A stretch of 64,000 nt of DNA from Pseudomonas vancouverensis (GCF_004348895.1 NZ_RRZK01000002.1:423911-487910), one strand, 5' to 3'; counted from the first letter of the stretch, positions 39,449-49,342 are shown. Notes: generated from the sequence alone by a model not told the origin. Program-made: numbers and translations.

Positions 39449-40987
39449 ATGCCCACTTCTACCTTGCCCACGCCCCCTCTTGCCGAGGTCTACGATATCG
39501 CCGTCATCGGTGGCGGGATCAATGGCGTGGGGATCGCAGCGGATGCCGCCGGTCGTGGCCTCTCGGTGTTCCTTTGCGAAAAGGACGATCTGGCCAGCCA
39601 TACCTCGTCGGCCAGCAGTAAGTTGATCCACGGTGGCCTGCGCTACCTCGAACATTACGAGTTCCGCCTGGTGCGCGAAGCCCTGGCCGAGCGTGAAGTG
39701 CTGCTGGCCAAGGCCCCGCACATCGTCAAGCCGATGCGTTTCGTGCTGCCGCACCGCCCGCACCTGCGTCCGGCGTGGATGATCCGGGCCGGGCTGTTTC
39801 TCTACGACAACCTCGGCAAGCGGGAAAAACTCGCGGGTTCGCGCAGCCTCAAGTTCGGCGCAGACAGTGCCCTGAAAAGCGAAATAACCAAGGGCTTCGA
39901 ATACTCCGACTGCTGGGTCGACGATGCGCGCCTGGTGGTGCTGAACGCCATGGCCGCCCGGGAAAAAGGCGCCCACGTGCATACCCAAACCCGTTGCGTC
40001 AGCGCGCGTCGCGCCAAGGGCATGTGGCAACTGAACCTGGAACGTGCCGACGGCAGCCTGTTTTCCATCAGCGCCAAGGCACTGGTCAACGCAGCCGGCC
40101 CGTGGGTCGCCAAGTTCATTCGCGATGACCTGAAGATGGAGTCGCCCTACGGCATTCGCCTGATCCAGGGCAGCCACCTGATCGTGCCGAAGCTGTACGA
40201 AGGCGAACATGCGCACATTCTGCAAAACGAAGATCAGCGCATCGTCTTCACCATTCCGTACCTGAACCATTTCACCCTGATTGGCACTACTGATCGCGAG
40301 TACACCGGCGATCCGGCGAAAGTGGCGATCACCGACGGCGAAACCGATTACCTGCTGAAGGTGGTCAACGCTCACTTCAAGAAACAGATCAGCCGCGACG
40401 ACATCCTGCACAGCTACTCGGGCGTACGTCCGCTGTGCAACGACGAGTCCGACAACCCGTCCGCCGTGACCCGCGACTACACCCTGGCGCTGTCCGGCAG
40501 TGGCGAAGAGGCACCCTTGTTGTCGGTGTTCGGCGGCAAGCTCACCACCTACCGCAAGCTGGCCGAATCGGCACTGGCGCAACTGGCACCGTACTTCACC
40601 CAGATGCGGCCGGGCTGGACCGCCACCGCCACTTTGCCTGGCGGCGAGGACATGACCACCCCACAGGCCTTGAGCGCACTGATCCGCGACAAGTTCGACT
40701 GGGTCCCCAGTGAAATCGCCCGCCGCTGGGCCACCACCTACGGCAGCCGCACCTGGCGCATGCTCGAAGGCGTGCAGAACCTCAGCGATCTGGGTGAGCA
40801 CATCGGCGGCGGGCTCTACACCCGCGAAGTCGACTACTTGTGCAGCGATGAATGGGCAACCAGCGCCCACGACATCCTGTGGCGTCGCAGCAAACTGGGC
40901 CTGTTCACCACGGTAGCAGAGCAGGAAAAACTCACGGAATACCTGAACAAGGTCGAGCAGAATCGCCGCAAGATCGAAGCGGCCTGA
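39449..40987 (+). CDS. glpD: Aerobic glycerol-3-phosphate dehydrogenase
   Basis: A 512-aa FAD enzyme on the inner face of the membrane that oxidises glycerol-3-phosphate to dihydroxyacetone phosphate and feeds the quinone pool. FAD Rossmann motif IAVIGGGINGVGIA, SSKLIHGGLRYLEHYEF and the substrate-site arginines (GTTDREY, YSGVRPLC) are present. ATG 39449 has CGAGG 8 bases upstream and gives the standard 512-aa length; the ATG at 39401 would overlap operator-like DNA. Confidence 0.97.
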   Translation: MPTSTLPTPPLAEVYDIAVIGGGINGVGIAADAAGRGLSVFLCEKDDLASHTSSASSKLIHGGLRYLEHYEFRLVREALAEREVLLAKAPHIVKPMRFVLPHRPHLRPAWMIRAGLFLYDNLGKREKLAGSRSLKFGADSALKSEITKGFEYSDCWVDDARLVVLNAMAAREKGAHVHTQTRCVSARRAKGMWQLNLERADGSLFSISAKALVNAAGPWVAKFIRDDLKMESPYGIRLIQGSHLIVPKLYEGEHAHILQNEDQRIVFTIPYLNHFTLIGTTDREYTGDPAKVAITDGETDYLLKVVNAHFKKQISRDDILHSYSGVRPLCNDESDNPSAVTRDYTLALSGSGEEAPLLSVFGGKLTTYRKLAESALAQLAPYFTQMRPGWTATATLPGGEDMTTPQALSALIRDKFDWVPSEIARRWATTYGSRTWRMLEGVQNLSDLGEHIGGGLYTREVDYLCSDEWATSAHDILWRRSKLGLFTTVAEQEKLTEYLNKVEQNRRKIEAA

Positions 40988-41006
40988 TCGATACAGCGCC
41001 TAAACG

Positions 41007-41042
41007 AAAGCCCCTGACGCTCACGCCTCAGGGGCTTTTTTT
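41007..41042 (+). terminator. Terminator after glpD
   Basis: AAAGCCCCTGA and TCAGGGGCTTT form an 11-bp stem followed by a T-run; it also faces the end of the convergent OYE gene. Confidence 0.9.
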
Positions 41043-41053
41043 GTTGCCGGGTT

Positions 41054-42160
41054 TCAATCGCGCAAATCGGACTCGTGAATCGGCTGGTCACGATGGGTTG
41101 CCCGCTGATACTGCGCCGGCCACACCGCTTTGCGCCCGCCCAGATCGTCGTCTGCGTGCAACGGCCAGTAAGGGTCACGCAGCAGTTCTCGGGCGAGGAA
41201 AATGATATCGGCCTGGCAGGTGCGCAGAATGTGCTCGGCCTGGGCCGGCTCGGTGATCATGCCCACGGTACCGGTGGCAATGCCGGACTCTTTGCGCACC
41301 CGTTCGGCGAAACGCGTCTGGTAGCCCGGCCCTGTGGGAATCTCGGCATTCACCGCGGTACCGCCTGATGACACATCGATCAGGTCCACGCCGAGCGCCT
41401 TGAGACGCCGCGCCAGCTCCACGGTTTCATCCGGGTTCCAGCCGTCCTCCACCCAGTCAGTCGCCGAGACGCGAACAAACACCGGCAGCTCTTGCGGCCA
41501 GACCGCCCGCACCGCCTCGGTCACCTGCAGCACCAGCCGAATGCGGTTTTCGAAGGAACCACCGTACTGGTCACGGCGCTGATTGCTCAATGGCGAGAGG
41601 AATTGATGCAGCAGATAACCGTGGGCCGCATGCACCTCGACGACCTTGAAGCCGGCAGTCAGCGAGCGTTTTGCCGCCGCGACGAAGGCCTCGATGACCT
41701 TGGCGATGTCCGCCTCGTCGAGTTGCCGGGGTTGGGTGTGTTGCGGATCGAAAGCGATGGGCGACGGCCCGACCGGCTGCCAGCCGCCGTCCTCGGGTTT
41801 GACGCTGCCATGCTTGCCCAGCCACGGCCTGTGAGTACTGGCCTTGCGCCCGGCGTGCGCCAGTTGAATACCGGCGATAGCGCCCTGGGCGGTGAGGAAG
41901 CGGGTGATGCGTTGCAGGGGTTCGATCTGCTCGTCATTCCACAGACCAAGGTCCTGATCGGTGATTCGCCCATCGGCGGTGACGGCCGTGGCTTCGGTAA
42001 ACACCAGCCCTGCCCCGCCTACAGCGCGGCTGCCGAGGTGGACCAGGTGCCAGTCGTTGGCCAGGCCGTCGGTGCTCGAATACTGGCACATCGGCGAGAC
42101 CGCAATGCGGTTGGGCAGGATCAATTGGCGAAGGGTAAAGGGTTCAAGCAGCAGACTCAT
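41054..42160 (-). CDS. Old yellow enzyme-family NADH:flavin oxidoreductase (YqjM/XenA-like)
   Basis: A 368-aa FMN-dependent TIM-barrel ene-reductase. N-terminal PNRIAVSPMCQYSS with the flavin-modulating cysteine of the YqjM/XenA subclass, the substrate-binding IQLAHAGRKAS, and VVEVHAAHGYLLHQFLSPLSNQRRDQYGGSFENR are family signatures. Likely reduces activated C=C bonds or xenobiotics. GAGAGG precedes the ATG at 42160; the frame extends to 42268 without a credible start. Confidence 0.92.
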   Translation of the reverse strand: MSLLLEPFTLRQLILPNRIAVSPMCQYSSTDGLANDWHLVHLGSRAVGGAGLVFTEATAVTADGRITDQDLGLWNDEQIEPLQRITRFLTAQGAIAGIQLAHAGRKASTHRPWLGKHGSVKPEDGGWQPVGPSPIAFDPQHTQPRQLDEADIAKVIEAFVAAAKRSLTAGFKVVEVHAAHGYLLHQFLSPLSNQRRDQYGGSFENRIRLVLQVTEAVRAVWPQELPVFVRVSATDWVEDGWNPDETVELARRLKALGVDLIDVSSGGTAVNAEIPTGPGYQTRFAERVRKESGIATGTVGMITEPAQAEHILRTCQADIIFLARELLRDPYWPLHADDDLGGRKAVWPAQYQRATHRDQPIHESDLRD

Positions 42161-42365
42161 GGGGCACCTCTCTATTCGTTGGGCAGGCTCCAGGGTTCTG
42201 TTTGAGAAGTCGACGAGTGACAGAAAACAGGTACAGCACCCGCCCCCGCGGGCAAAAAAATTCGACAAGACGTCACAAGGCCAATCAAGCAGTGTTTAGA
42301 GCCTAGTCGACAACGGGGGATCAGGGAGGGTTCCGGGATGAAACACAAACATCGGCGCACACCCT

Positions 42366-42477
42366 GTGGCGAGGGAGCTTGCTCCCGTTGGGTGGCGCAG
42401 CCGCCCCGGAAAATCGAATGATCAACCATGATGGAGGGAGCGCTTCGCCCTCCAACGGGAGCAAGCTCCCTCGCCAC
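42366..42477. repeat. REPIN between the OYE gene and recJ
   Basis: Inverted REP pair with the same GTGGCGAGG...CCTCGCCAC ends. The 334-base gap (42161-42494) otherwise shows nothing recognisable. Confidence 0.9.
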
Positions 42478-42494
42478 AAAAACGTTTGAACTCG

Positions 42495-44204
42495 CTATCG
42501 CGGTTCGATGTGGGCAATCATCAATTGCACGGTCTCGTTGCCACGAAACTCGTTGAGATCGAGCTTGTAGGCCAGCTCGACCCACTTGATGGTCGGGTTC
42601 GGCCAGATGTCGCGGTCGATGCCGAAGGCAATGCCATCAAGCTTGACCGAGCCACATTCGCTTCTGAGCACCACTTTCAGGTGCCGCTCACCGACAACGC
42701 GCTGTTCAACCAGCTGGAACACGCCATGAAACAGCGGTTCCGGGAAGTGCTGCCCCCAGGGACCGGCATGGCGCAGGGCACGGGCCAATTCCAGATGAAA
42801 CTCCTCCACCGCCAGGGTGCCGTCCGAGAGCAGGCGCCCGGTCAGGTCCTCTTCGCGCAGCTGGCGGCGCACTTCCGCGTCAAAGGCTTCGGCGAACAGG
42901 GGGAAATTCTCTTCCGGCAGCGTCAGGCCCGCGGCCATGGCGTGGCCACCGTACTTGGTGATCAGGTTCGGATGCTGTGCCGCGACCACGCTCAGGGCAT
43001 CACGGATATGAAAGCCCTGAACCGAGCGTCCCGAGCCCTTGAGCAGGCCATCACCGGCATCGGCAAAGGCGATGGTCGGGCGGAAATAGCGCTCTTTCAT
43101 ACGCGAGGCGAGGATGCCGATTACGCCCTGGTGCCACTCCGGGTCGAACAGGCACAAACCGAACGGCATCGACTCCACCGGCAAATCCTTGAGCTGTGCC
43201 AGCGCTTCACGCTGCATGCCCTGCTCGATGGATTTGCGATCCTGGTTCATGCCGTCCAGTTGCGCCGCCATTTCCCGCGCGGTGGCGGCGTCGTCGGTCA
43301 GCAGGCATTCGATACCCAGGCTCATGTCGTCCAGGCGCCCGGCCGCGTTCAGGCGCGGGCCGACAATGAAGCCCAGATCAGTCGAGGTGATGCGTGCATG
43401 GTCACGCTTGGCCACTTCCAGGATCGCCTTGATCCCCGGCCGGGCGCGTCCGGCGCGAATCCGCTCGAGGCCCTGGTGCACCAGAATCCGGTTGTTGGCG
43501 TCCAGCGGCACGACGTCGGCGACGCTGCCCAGCGCCACCAGATCGAGCAGCTCGCCGATGTTCGGTTGCGGCGTGCTGGCGTACCAGCCCAGCTCACGCA
43601 AACGCGCGCGCAAGGCCATCAACACGTAGAAAATCACCCCGACTCCGGCCAAGGCCTTGCTCGGGAACTCGCAGCCGGGCTGGTTCGGATTGACGATGGC
43701 ATCGGCCAGCGGCAGTTCGTCGCCGGGCAAGTGGTGATCGGTGACCAGCACCTTGAGCCCGGCCTTCTTCGCCGCCGCCACGCCTTCGACGCTGGAGATG
43801 CCGTTGTCCACGGTGATCAACAGTTGTGGGTCGCGGGTCAGGGCGACTTCGACGATTTCCGGGGTCAGCCCGTAGCCGTAATCGAAGCGGTTCGGCACCA
43901 GATAATCGACATGCGCCGCGCCCAGCAGACGCAACCCCAGGGTGCCGACAGTACTGGCCGTGGCGCCGTCGGCGTCGAAGTCGCCGACGATCAGGATGCG
44001 CTGGCGTTGTTCGAGAGCGGTCACCAGCAACTCAACCGCGGCATCGATGCCCTTGAGCTGCTTGAACGGAATCAGCCGCGCCAGACTCTTGTCCAGTTCC
44101 GCCTCGGACAACACACCCCGAGCCGCATACAAGCGGGTCAGCAGCGGCGGAATATCACCGAGAAATGGCAGGGTGTCAGGTAGCTGGCGAGGTTCGATGC
44201 GCAT
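42495..44204 (-). CDS. recJ: Single-stranded-DNA-specific exonuclease RecJ
   Basis: A 569-aa 5'-3' ssDNA exonuclease of recombination and mismatch repair. DHH-family motifs: IVGDFDADGATAS (motif I), TVDNGISS (motif II), VTDHHLPGDE (motif III) and GSVADVVPL (motif IV), then DHHA1 with GGHAMAAGL and the OB-like C-terminal domain. Downstream of yaeQ with a short gap. Confidence 0.97.
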   Translation of the reverse strand: MRIEPRQLPDTLPFLGDIPPLLTRLYAARGVLSEAELDKSLARLIPFKQLKGIDAAVELLVTALEQRQRILIVGDFDADGATASTVGTLGLRLLGAAHVDYLVPNRFDYGYGLTPEIVEVALTRDPQLLITVDNGISSVEGVAAAKKAGLKVLVTDHHLPGDELPLADAIVNPNQPGCEFPSKALAGVGVIFYVLMALRARLRELGWYASTPQPNIGELLDLVALGSVADVVPLDANNRILVHQGLERIRAGRARPGIKAILEVAKRDHARITSTDLGFIVGPRLNAAGRLDDMSLGIECLLTDDAATAREMAAQLDGMNQDRKSIEQGMQREALAQLKDLPVESMPFGLCLFDPEWHQGVIGILASRMKERYFRPTIAFADAGDGLLKGSGRSVQGFHIRDALSVVAAQHPNLITKYGGHAMAAGLTLPEENFPLFAEAFDAEVRRQLREEDLTGRLLSDGTLAVEEFHLELARALRHAGPWGQHFPEPLFHGVFQLVEQRVVGERHLKVVLRSECGSVKLDGIAFGIDRDIWPNPTIKWVELAYKLDLNEFRGNETVQLMIAHIEPR

Positions 44205-44257
44205 GGGGTGACGGGGGCTTCTCTTGGATATTGGGGGGTATCAGGTAATGCGCAGCC

Positions 44258-44800
44258 TCAGCCGCGCTCGCCGAGCAACCAGGTCAACTGCACTTCGTGC
44301 TGGCCACGGTCGTCGGTGACGAAGATCGTTCCTTCGCTGATCATTACGTCCCACTTGATCACTCGCGGCATGTCCTTGGCCAGGGTCTCGAGGACTTCCT
44401 GGGGCACGGCGGCGATGTTGACGTTCTTCAGGTTTTTTACCGCCGGCACCACTTTGCCTTCCCACACACGCAAGCTGCCGTAGGCCAGCAGGCTGGTGCG
44501 TTCGGTGCGACGCGAACACCAGGTCAGGCGCTCGGCATCGGGCTGGCCGACTTCGATCCAGTGCAGGACACGGTCATCCAGGCTTTTTTCCCACAAGGCC
44601 GGCTCATCGACTTCCGACAGGCCACGGCCAAACGACAGTTGCTCGTTGTACCAGAGGGCGTAGGCCAGCAGGCGCACGGTCATGCGCTCTTCGGTTTCCG
44701 AAGGGTGGCGGGCGATTGTCTGCTTCACGCTCTCGTAGACGCTGCGGTCGAGGTCGGTGAGGTTCAATTCAAACTTGTAGGTCGTGGACGGCTGGGCCAT
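44258..44800 (-). CDS. yaeQ: YaeQ family protein
   Basis: A 180-aa protein of the YaeQ family, related in fold to PD-(D/E)XK nucleases but of unknown function; it can suppress loss of RfaH in enterobacteria. Family stretches include TYKFELNLTDLDR, ERMTVRLLAYALWY, and LSEVDEPALWEKSLD. ATG 44800 (MAQPSTTYKF) is preferred over 44833. Same strand as recJ, 53 bases apart, likely one transcript. Confidence 0.9.
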   Translation of the reverse strand: MAQPSTTYKFELNLTDLDRSVYESVKQTIARHPSETEERMTVRLLAYALWYNEQLSFGRGLSEVDEPALWEKSLDDRVLHWIEVGQPDAERLTWCSRRTERTSLLAYGSLRVWEGKVVPAVKNLKNVNIAAVPQEVLETLAKDMPRVIKWDVMISEGTIFVTDDRGQHEVQLTWLLGERG

Positions 44801-44946
44801 GAACGGGCTTCTTGATACGAGGAAAGGCGGCAAGTCTAACCGATGCGGCGGGCAATCATCGAATTGAACACCATCAAGCGGGAGCGTCGGACAGTCGGCT
44901 ATGTTAAAACGCTGTATTCGCCACGCCTCGTCCTACAGGATCCCGT

Positions 44947-46146
44947 ATGTCGTTCACCGCCAAACCGTTGTCCGGTCTGAAAGTCATTGAGTTGGGCACG
45001 CTGATTGCCGGCCCTTTTGCTTCACGCATTTGCGCCGAATTCGGCGCTGATGTGATCAAGATCGAGTCCCCGGACGGCGGCGATCCGTTGCGTAAATGGC
45101 GCAAGCTGTATGAAGGCACCTCGCTCTGGTGGTTCGTCCAGGCGCGCAATAAAAAATCGCTGACGCTCAACCTCAAGCACCCTGAAGGCCAGGCAATTCT
45201 CAAACAGTTGCTGGGCGAAGCCGACATCCTGATCGAAAACTTCCGCCCCGGTGTCCTGGAAAAACTCGGCCTGGGTTGGGACGTTCTGCACGCCTTGAAC
45301 CCGAAACTGGTGATGGTGCGCCTGTCGGGTTTCGGTCAGACCGGGCCGATGAAAGACCAGCCGGGGTTTGGTGCCGTCGGTGAATCCATGGGCGGCCTGC
45401 GCTACATCACCGGCTTCGAAGACCGGCCACCGGTGCGCACCGGGATTTCCATCGGCGACTCGATTGCCGCCTTGTGGGGCGTGATCGGCGCGTTGATGGC
45501 CCTGCGTCACCGCGAAGTCAACGGCGGCCAGGGCCAAGTGGTGGACGTCGCCCTGTACGAAGCGATCTTCGCCATGATGGAAAGCATGGTGCCGGAGTTC
45601 GACGTGTTCGGTTTCATTCGCGAGCGCACCGGCAACATCATGCCGGGCATCACGCCATCCTCGATCCACACCAGTGCCGACGGCAGGCACGTGCAGATCG
45701 GCGCTAATGGCGATGCGATCTTCAAGCGCTTCATGCAGATCATCGGCCGCGACGATCTGGCCAATGACCCGCAACTGGCCAGCAACGATGGCCGCGATGC
45801 CCGTCGTGACGAACTCTACGGCGTCATCGACCGCTGGGTGAATTCATTGCCGCTCGATACGGTACTGGCGCAACTCAATCAGGCCGACGTGCCGGCCAGC
45901 CGCATCTTCAGCGCCGAAGACATGTTCAAGGATCCACAGTACCTGGCGCGGGAAATGTTCCTGCAGGCCAAGCTTCCGGACGGCAAAGACTTCAAGATGC
46001 CGGGCATTGTGCCGAAACTCTCAGAGACACCCGGTGAATGTGAATGGGTCGGGCCGCAACTGGGCGAGCACAACGCAGAAGTCCTCCAGGAACTTGGCTA
46101 TGACGCGTCGCAGATCGCGCAACTGCGCAAAGACGGGGCCATCTAA
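44947..46146 (+). CDS. CaiB/BaiF-type (class III) CoA-transferase
   Basis: A 399-aa transferase moving CoA between carboxylic acids. N-terminal GLKVIELGTLIAGPFASRICAEFGADVIKIE, the CoA-stacking RNKKSLTLNLK, and the predicted catalytic Asp in the GFEDRPPVRTGISIGDS region (about D176) are visible. The substrate pair cannot be inferred; no catabolic neighbours. The next gene starts within its last 47 bases in another frame. Confidence 0.9.
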   Translation: MSFTAKPLSGLKVIELGTLIAGPFASRICAEFGADVIKIESPDGGDPLRKWRKLYEGTSLWWFVQARNKKSLTLNLKHPEGQAILKQLLGEADILIENFRPGVLEKLGLGWDVLHALNPKLVMVRLSGFGQTGPMKDQPGFGAVGESMGGLRYITGFEDRPPVRTGISIGDSIAALWGVIGALMALRHREVNGGQGQVVDVALYEAIFAMMESMVPEFDVFGFIRERTGNIMPGITPSSIHTSADGRHVQIGANGDAIFKRFMQIIGRDDLANDPQLASNDGRDARRDELYGVIDRWVNSLPLDTVLAQLNQADVPASRIFSAEDMFKDPQYLAREMFLQAKLPDGKDFKMPGIVPKLSETPGECEWVGPQLGEHNAEVLQELGYDASQIAQLRKDGAI

Positions 46147-47068
46147 ACTGAGGCGCCTGTCTGCACGGTCTTTCCAGCACTGCCTGCTGCGCGGCGGGTG
46201 GTTGTTGTGTGCATTGGCGGTTTTCATTGTGCTCTCGGGACGCGCTCCGTCGGCCTGGGCGCACCCCAAGGAATCGCTGATCTGGCTCAAGCGCGACCTG
46301 CCGCCCCTGACCATTTTCGACGGGCCGAAAAAAGGTCAGGGCGTCATCGATCAATTACTGCCTTTGCTGATCGCCCGGATGCCGCAGTACCAGCACAGCA
46401 TCATGCGGGTCAATCGTGCGCGCGGCCTGCAGATGCTCCACGAGTCCTCCCTGACCTGCGACGCAGCGCTGAACTGGAGCAAGGAGCGGGAACAGTGGAT
46501 CGCTTTTTCCATTCCGGTCTTTCGGGCCATGAGCAATGGCCTGGCGGTACGCCGCGTCGATCAGCCAGTGCTGGCGCCCTTCATCAAGGATGGCGAGGTG
46601 GACCTGGCTGCACTGCTGGCCAGCGACACGGAAAAACTGGGGATCGTTGCCGAGCGCAATTACGGTGAATACCTCGACGCCCTGCTCAAACAGGCACCAC
46701 CCGACGCCTTGACCCCGCACTATGGCAACGACGCCTTGGGCAGCCTCCTGCAAATGCAACGCCTGGGGCGCCTACGTCTGCTGCTGGGCTATCGCCCGGA
46801 AATCCGCTACCAGGCCTCACTGCAAGGCATTGCCGAAGACGACCTGGTGTTCTACCCGATTCGCGGCACCAGCAAATACCTCTCCGGCTACATCGGCTGC
46901 ACCGATACCCCGGCGGGCCACCAGGCGATCGAGGAGATCAACCAGGTCCTGCGCACCCTGCCGCGAGAGTCCATCGATGAGGCCTATGCCGCCTGGATCG
47001 ACCCGCAAAGCCGTGAGGAATATCTGCAGGACACCCGGGCGTTTTTCGCCAATCAGGCGCATCCCTGA
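46100..47068 (+). CDS. Periplasmic solute-binding-like protein (TIGR02285 type)
   Basis: About 322 aa: a long basic n-region, one hydrophobic signal segment (WLLCALAVFIVLSG) with a likely cleavage after APSAWA, then a bilobed type-3 solute-binding fold (LIWLKRDLPPLTIFDGPKKGQGVID). No TM helices or effector domain, so it probably binds a small molecule in the periplasm. The start is uncertain: ATG 46100 has AGGA 8 bases upstream but overlaps the CoA-transferase gene by 47 bases; a TTG nearer the signal segment is possible. No ABC partners are adjacent. Confidence 0.75.
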   Translation: MTRRRSRNCAKTGPSKLRRLSARSFQHCLLRGGWLLCALAVFIVLSGRAPSAWAHPKESLIWLKRDLPPLTIFDGPKKGQGVIDQLLPLLIARMPQYQHSIMRVNRARGLQMLHESSLTCDAALNWSKEREQWIAFSIPVFRAMSNGLAVRRVDQPVLAPFIKDGEVDLAALLASDTEKLGIVAERNYGEYLDALLKQAPPDALTPHYGNDALGSLLQMQRLGRLRLLLGYRPEIRYQASLQGIAEDDLVFYPIRGTSKYLSGYIGCTDTPAGHQAIEEINQVLRTLPRESIDEAYAAWIDPQSREEYLQDTRAFFANQAHP

Positions 47069-47086
47069 CAAATCGCGGGCAAAAGA

Positions 47087-47118
47087 AACCCCGAGAAGTG
47101 GGGAGACGACCCGGGGTT
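47087..47118 (+). terminator. Possible terminator after the binding-protein gene
   Basis: AACCCCG pairs with CGGGGTT around an 18-base loop, but no T-run follows. Weak evidence. Confidence 0.35.
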
Positions 47119-47237
47119 AAACGTGGTCCATCAATAGACCCGTAGCAGCAAGCTACAAGCACCGGAGCACAATGCTTGATCCTGCTGTTACAAAGTCTGA
47201 CTGACGTGAATGCAGGAAGGTTCCCACAAAAATCCTT

Positions 47238-47525
47238 TCAGCGGCGGCTGGCCAGCAGCTTGTCCTGGGCGGCATTACGCAATGCCGCGATGACACAGGG
47301 CTCCAGTCGGCCCTCGGCAATCAGTACATCGCGATGCAAGCCGTCGACGACATCGGTCAACAAGCGCTTGTCACTCAATTGGGCCTGGTTGAACTCTCGC
47401 TCGACCACAACCTCCCCCATCGCGTTCTTCAGGGTCACGCGACACTCGCCACGGATGCCCGACGGCGTCAGAGACACTTGATACGGGCTCAGCGCTTCAC
47501 CGAGCAACAAACTGATACTTTCCAT
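47238..47525 (-). CDS. DUF3509-type protein (95 aa)
   Basis: A 95-aa Pseudomonas-restricted protein starting MESISLLLGEALSPY, with alternating beta strands (YQVSLTPSGIRGECRVTLKN) followed by helices. It belongs to the DUF3509 type; function unknown. ATG 47525 is preferred over GTG 47537. Single gene flanked by REP DNA. Confidence 0.75.
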   Translation of the reverse strand: MESISLLLGEALSPYQVSLTPSGIRGECRVTLKNAMGEVVVEREFNQAQLSDKRLLTDVVDGLHRDVLIAEGRLEPCVIAALRNAAQDKLLASRR

Positions 47526-47713
47526 CCCGATCACCACTCAATAGTCCGAAACAACGTGCCTGAGGCGTTCTTGATATAGATGACCACTGGCCCGAGAAGA
47601 AAGTTCTGGATACCGAAGGCATCTACCTGCGCTTGCGGTCGTCTGAGCATGCACAACAAAGATGACAGAGAAAAAACCGCGACCTCACGTTTGTCGGGTT
47701 CGTTGCCCCCGGG

Positions 47714-47857
47714 CGAGACACACACTTGTGGCGAGGGAGCTTGCTCCCGGACGAGACACACACTTGTGGCGAGGGAGCTTGCTCCCGTTGGGCTGCGAAG
47801 CGGCCCTGAAAATCTGCGGGCGCTTCGCACCCGAGCGGGAGCAAGCTCCCTCGCCAC
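47714..47857. repeat. REP cluster with a tandem 36-base duplication
   Basis: A 36-base block containing one REP half occurs twice, at 47714-47749 and 47752-47787, followed by the inverted REP partner ending CCTCGCCAC at 47857. The result is a REPIN with one duplicated arm. It explains most of the 407-base gap between the DUF3509 gene and thrC. Confidence 0.85.
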
Positions 47858-47884
47858 AGGTTGCGGGATGAGGCCTGAATAAAG

Positions 47885-47912
47885 AAAAAGCCCGTCAAGT
47901 GACGGGCTTTTT
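47885..47912 (-). terminator. Terminator of hom-thrC
   Basis: AAAAAGCCCGTC and GACGGGCTTTTT form a 12-bp stem with loop AAGT, 21 bases beyond the thrC stop. Confidence 0.92.
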
Positions 47913-47932
47913 CGTGTAGCCGTTATCAACCG

Positions 47933-49342
47933 TTACAGCGGTTTACCACGGTTGCCATGCTGGTTGACAAAGGCCTGTACGGCTTTCAGGTCGTTTGGCA
48001 ATACCGTGCAACGCTCGTCGCGTTCAAACAGGTCAGACAGATGCACGGGCAGCTCCAGGGCTTTGCCGACACCGGCCTTTTCCACGGCATCCGGGAATTT
48101 CACCGGGTGGGCAGTGCCCAGGATCACCATCGGGATGTCGAGGCTGCGACGGCACTCACGAGCCGCTTTCACGCCGATGGCGGTGTGCGGATCGAGGATT
48201 TCACCGGTCTGCTCGTACACCTCGGCAATGGTTTCGCAGGTTTGTGCATCATCCACGGCCAGCGAGTCGAACAGCTTGCGGGCTTCAGTCCAGCGCTCTT
48301 GCTCGACGCTGAAACCACCGCCCTGCTTGAAGCTGTCCATCAGCCCGGCAATCGCCGCGCCGTTACGACCGTGCAGGTCGAACAGCAGGCGTTCGAAGTT
48401 CGACGAGACCATGATGTCCATCGACGGCGACAGCGTGGCGTGCAGGGTTTCCTTGACGTACTGGTTGCCGCTCATGAAGCGGTGCAGGATGTCGTTGCGG
48501 TTGGTGGCGACGATCAACTGGTTGATCGGCAGGCCCATGTTGCGCGCCAGGTAACCGGCGAAGATGTCGCCGAAGTTGCCGGTCGGCACCGAGAAGGCCA
48601 CCGAGCGCGCCGGGCCACCCAGTTGCAGGGCCGCGTGGAAGTAGTAAACGATCTGGGCCATGATCCGCGCCCAGTTGATCGAGTTCACGGCCACCAGGCG
48701 AGTGCCCTTGAGGAAGCCCTGGTCGGCGAAGCTCGCCTTGACCATTTCCTGGCAGTCATCGAAGTTGCCTTCGATGGCGATGTTGTGGATGTTCTCACCG
48801 AAGATGGTGGTCATCTGCCTACGCTGCACTTCGGACACACGGTTGTGCGGGTGCAGGATGAAGATGTCGACGTTTTCGCAGTGCTTGCAGCCTTCGATGG
48901 CGGCCGAACCGGTGTCACCGGAGGTCGCACCGACGATCACCACGCGCTCGCCGCGCTTTTCCAGCACGTAGTCGAGCAGGCGACCGAGCAGTTGCAGGGC
49001 GAAGTCCTTGAACGCCAGGGTCGGGCCGTGGAACAGCTCCAGCACCCATTCGTTGCCGTTCAACTGACGCAGCGGGGCCACGGCGCTGTGGGCAAACACG
49101 CCGTAGGTTTCTTCGAGGATCTTCTTGAAATCGGCATCCGGGATGCTGCCGGTGACGAACGGGCGCATCACGCGGAAGGCCAGCTCGTGATACGGCAGGC
49201 CGGCCCAGGAGGCGATTTCTTCCTGGGTGAAGCGTGGCAGGTTTTCCGGGACGTACAGACCGCCGTCGGTGGCAAGGCCAGCCAGCAGGACGTCTTCGAA
49301 ATTCAGGGCCGGTGCCTGGCCGCGGGTACTGATGTAACGCAT
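47933..49342 (-). CDS. thrC: Threonine synthase
   Basis: A 469-aa PLP enzyme converting phosphohomoserine to threonine. PLP-binding lysine in GPTLAFKDFALQ, phosphate-binding GATSGDTGSAAI and N-terminal MRYISTRGQAP are typical of the class II (E. coli-like) enzyme. ATG 49342 has GGAG 7 bases upstream. Downstream partner of hom, 66 bases away. Confidence 0.97.
   Translation of the reverse strand: MRYISTRGQAPALNFEDVLLAGLATDGGLYVPENLPRFTQEEIASWAGLPYHELAFRVMRPFVTGSIPDADFKKILEETYGVFAHSAVAPLRQLNGNEWVLELFHGPTLAFKDFALQLLGRLLDYVLEKRGERVVIVGATSGDTGSAAIEGCKHCENVDIFILHPHNRVSEVQRRQMTTIFGENIHNIAIEGNFDDCQEMVKASFADQGFLKGTRLVAVNSINWARIMAQIVYYFHAALQLGGPARSVAFSVPTGNFGDIFAGYLARNMGLPINQLIVATNRNDILHRFMSGNQYVKETLHATLSPSMDIMVSSNFERLLFDLHGRNGAAIAGLMDSFKQGGGFSVEQERWTEARKLFDSLAVDDAQTCETIAEVYEQTGEILDPHTAIGVKAARECRRSLDIPMVILGTAHPVKFPDAVEKAGVGKALELPVHLSDLFERDERCTVLPNDLKAVQAFVNQHGNRGKPL

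Noticed and set aside
47714..47857. Repeats that might suggest a CRISPR array
   Set aside because: There are only two direct copies with a 2-base gap plus an inverted copy, and the unit is a REP palindrome found elsewhere; no spacers and no cas genes.
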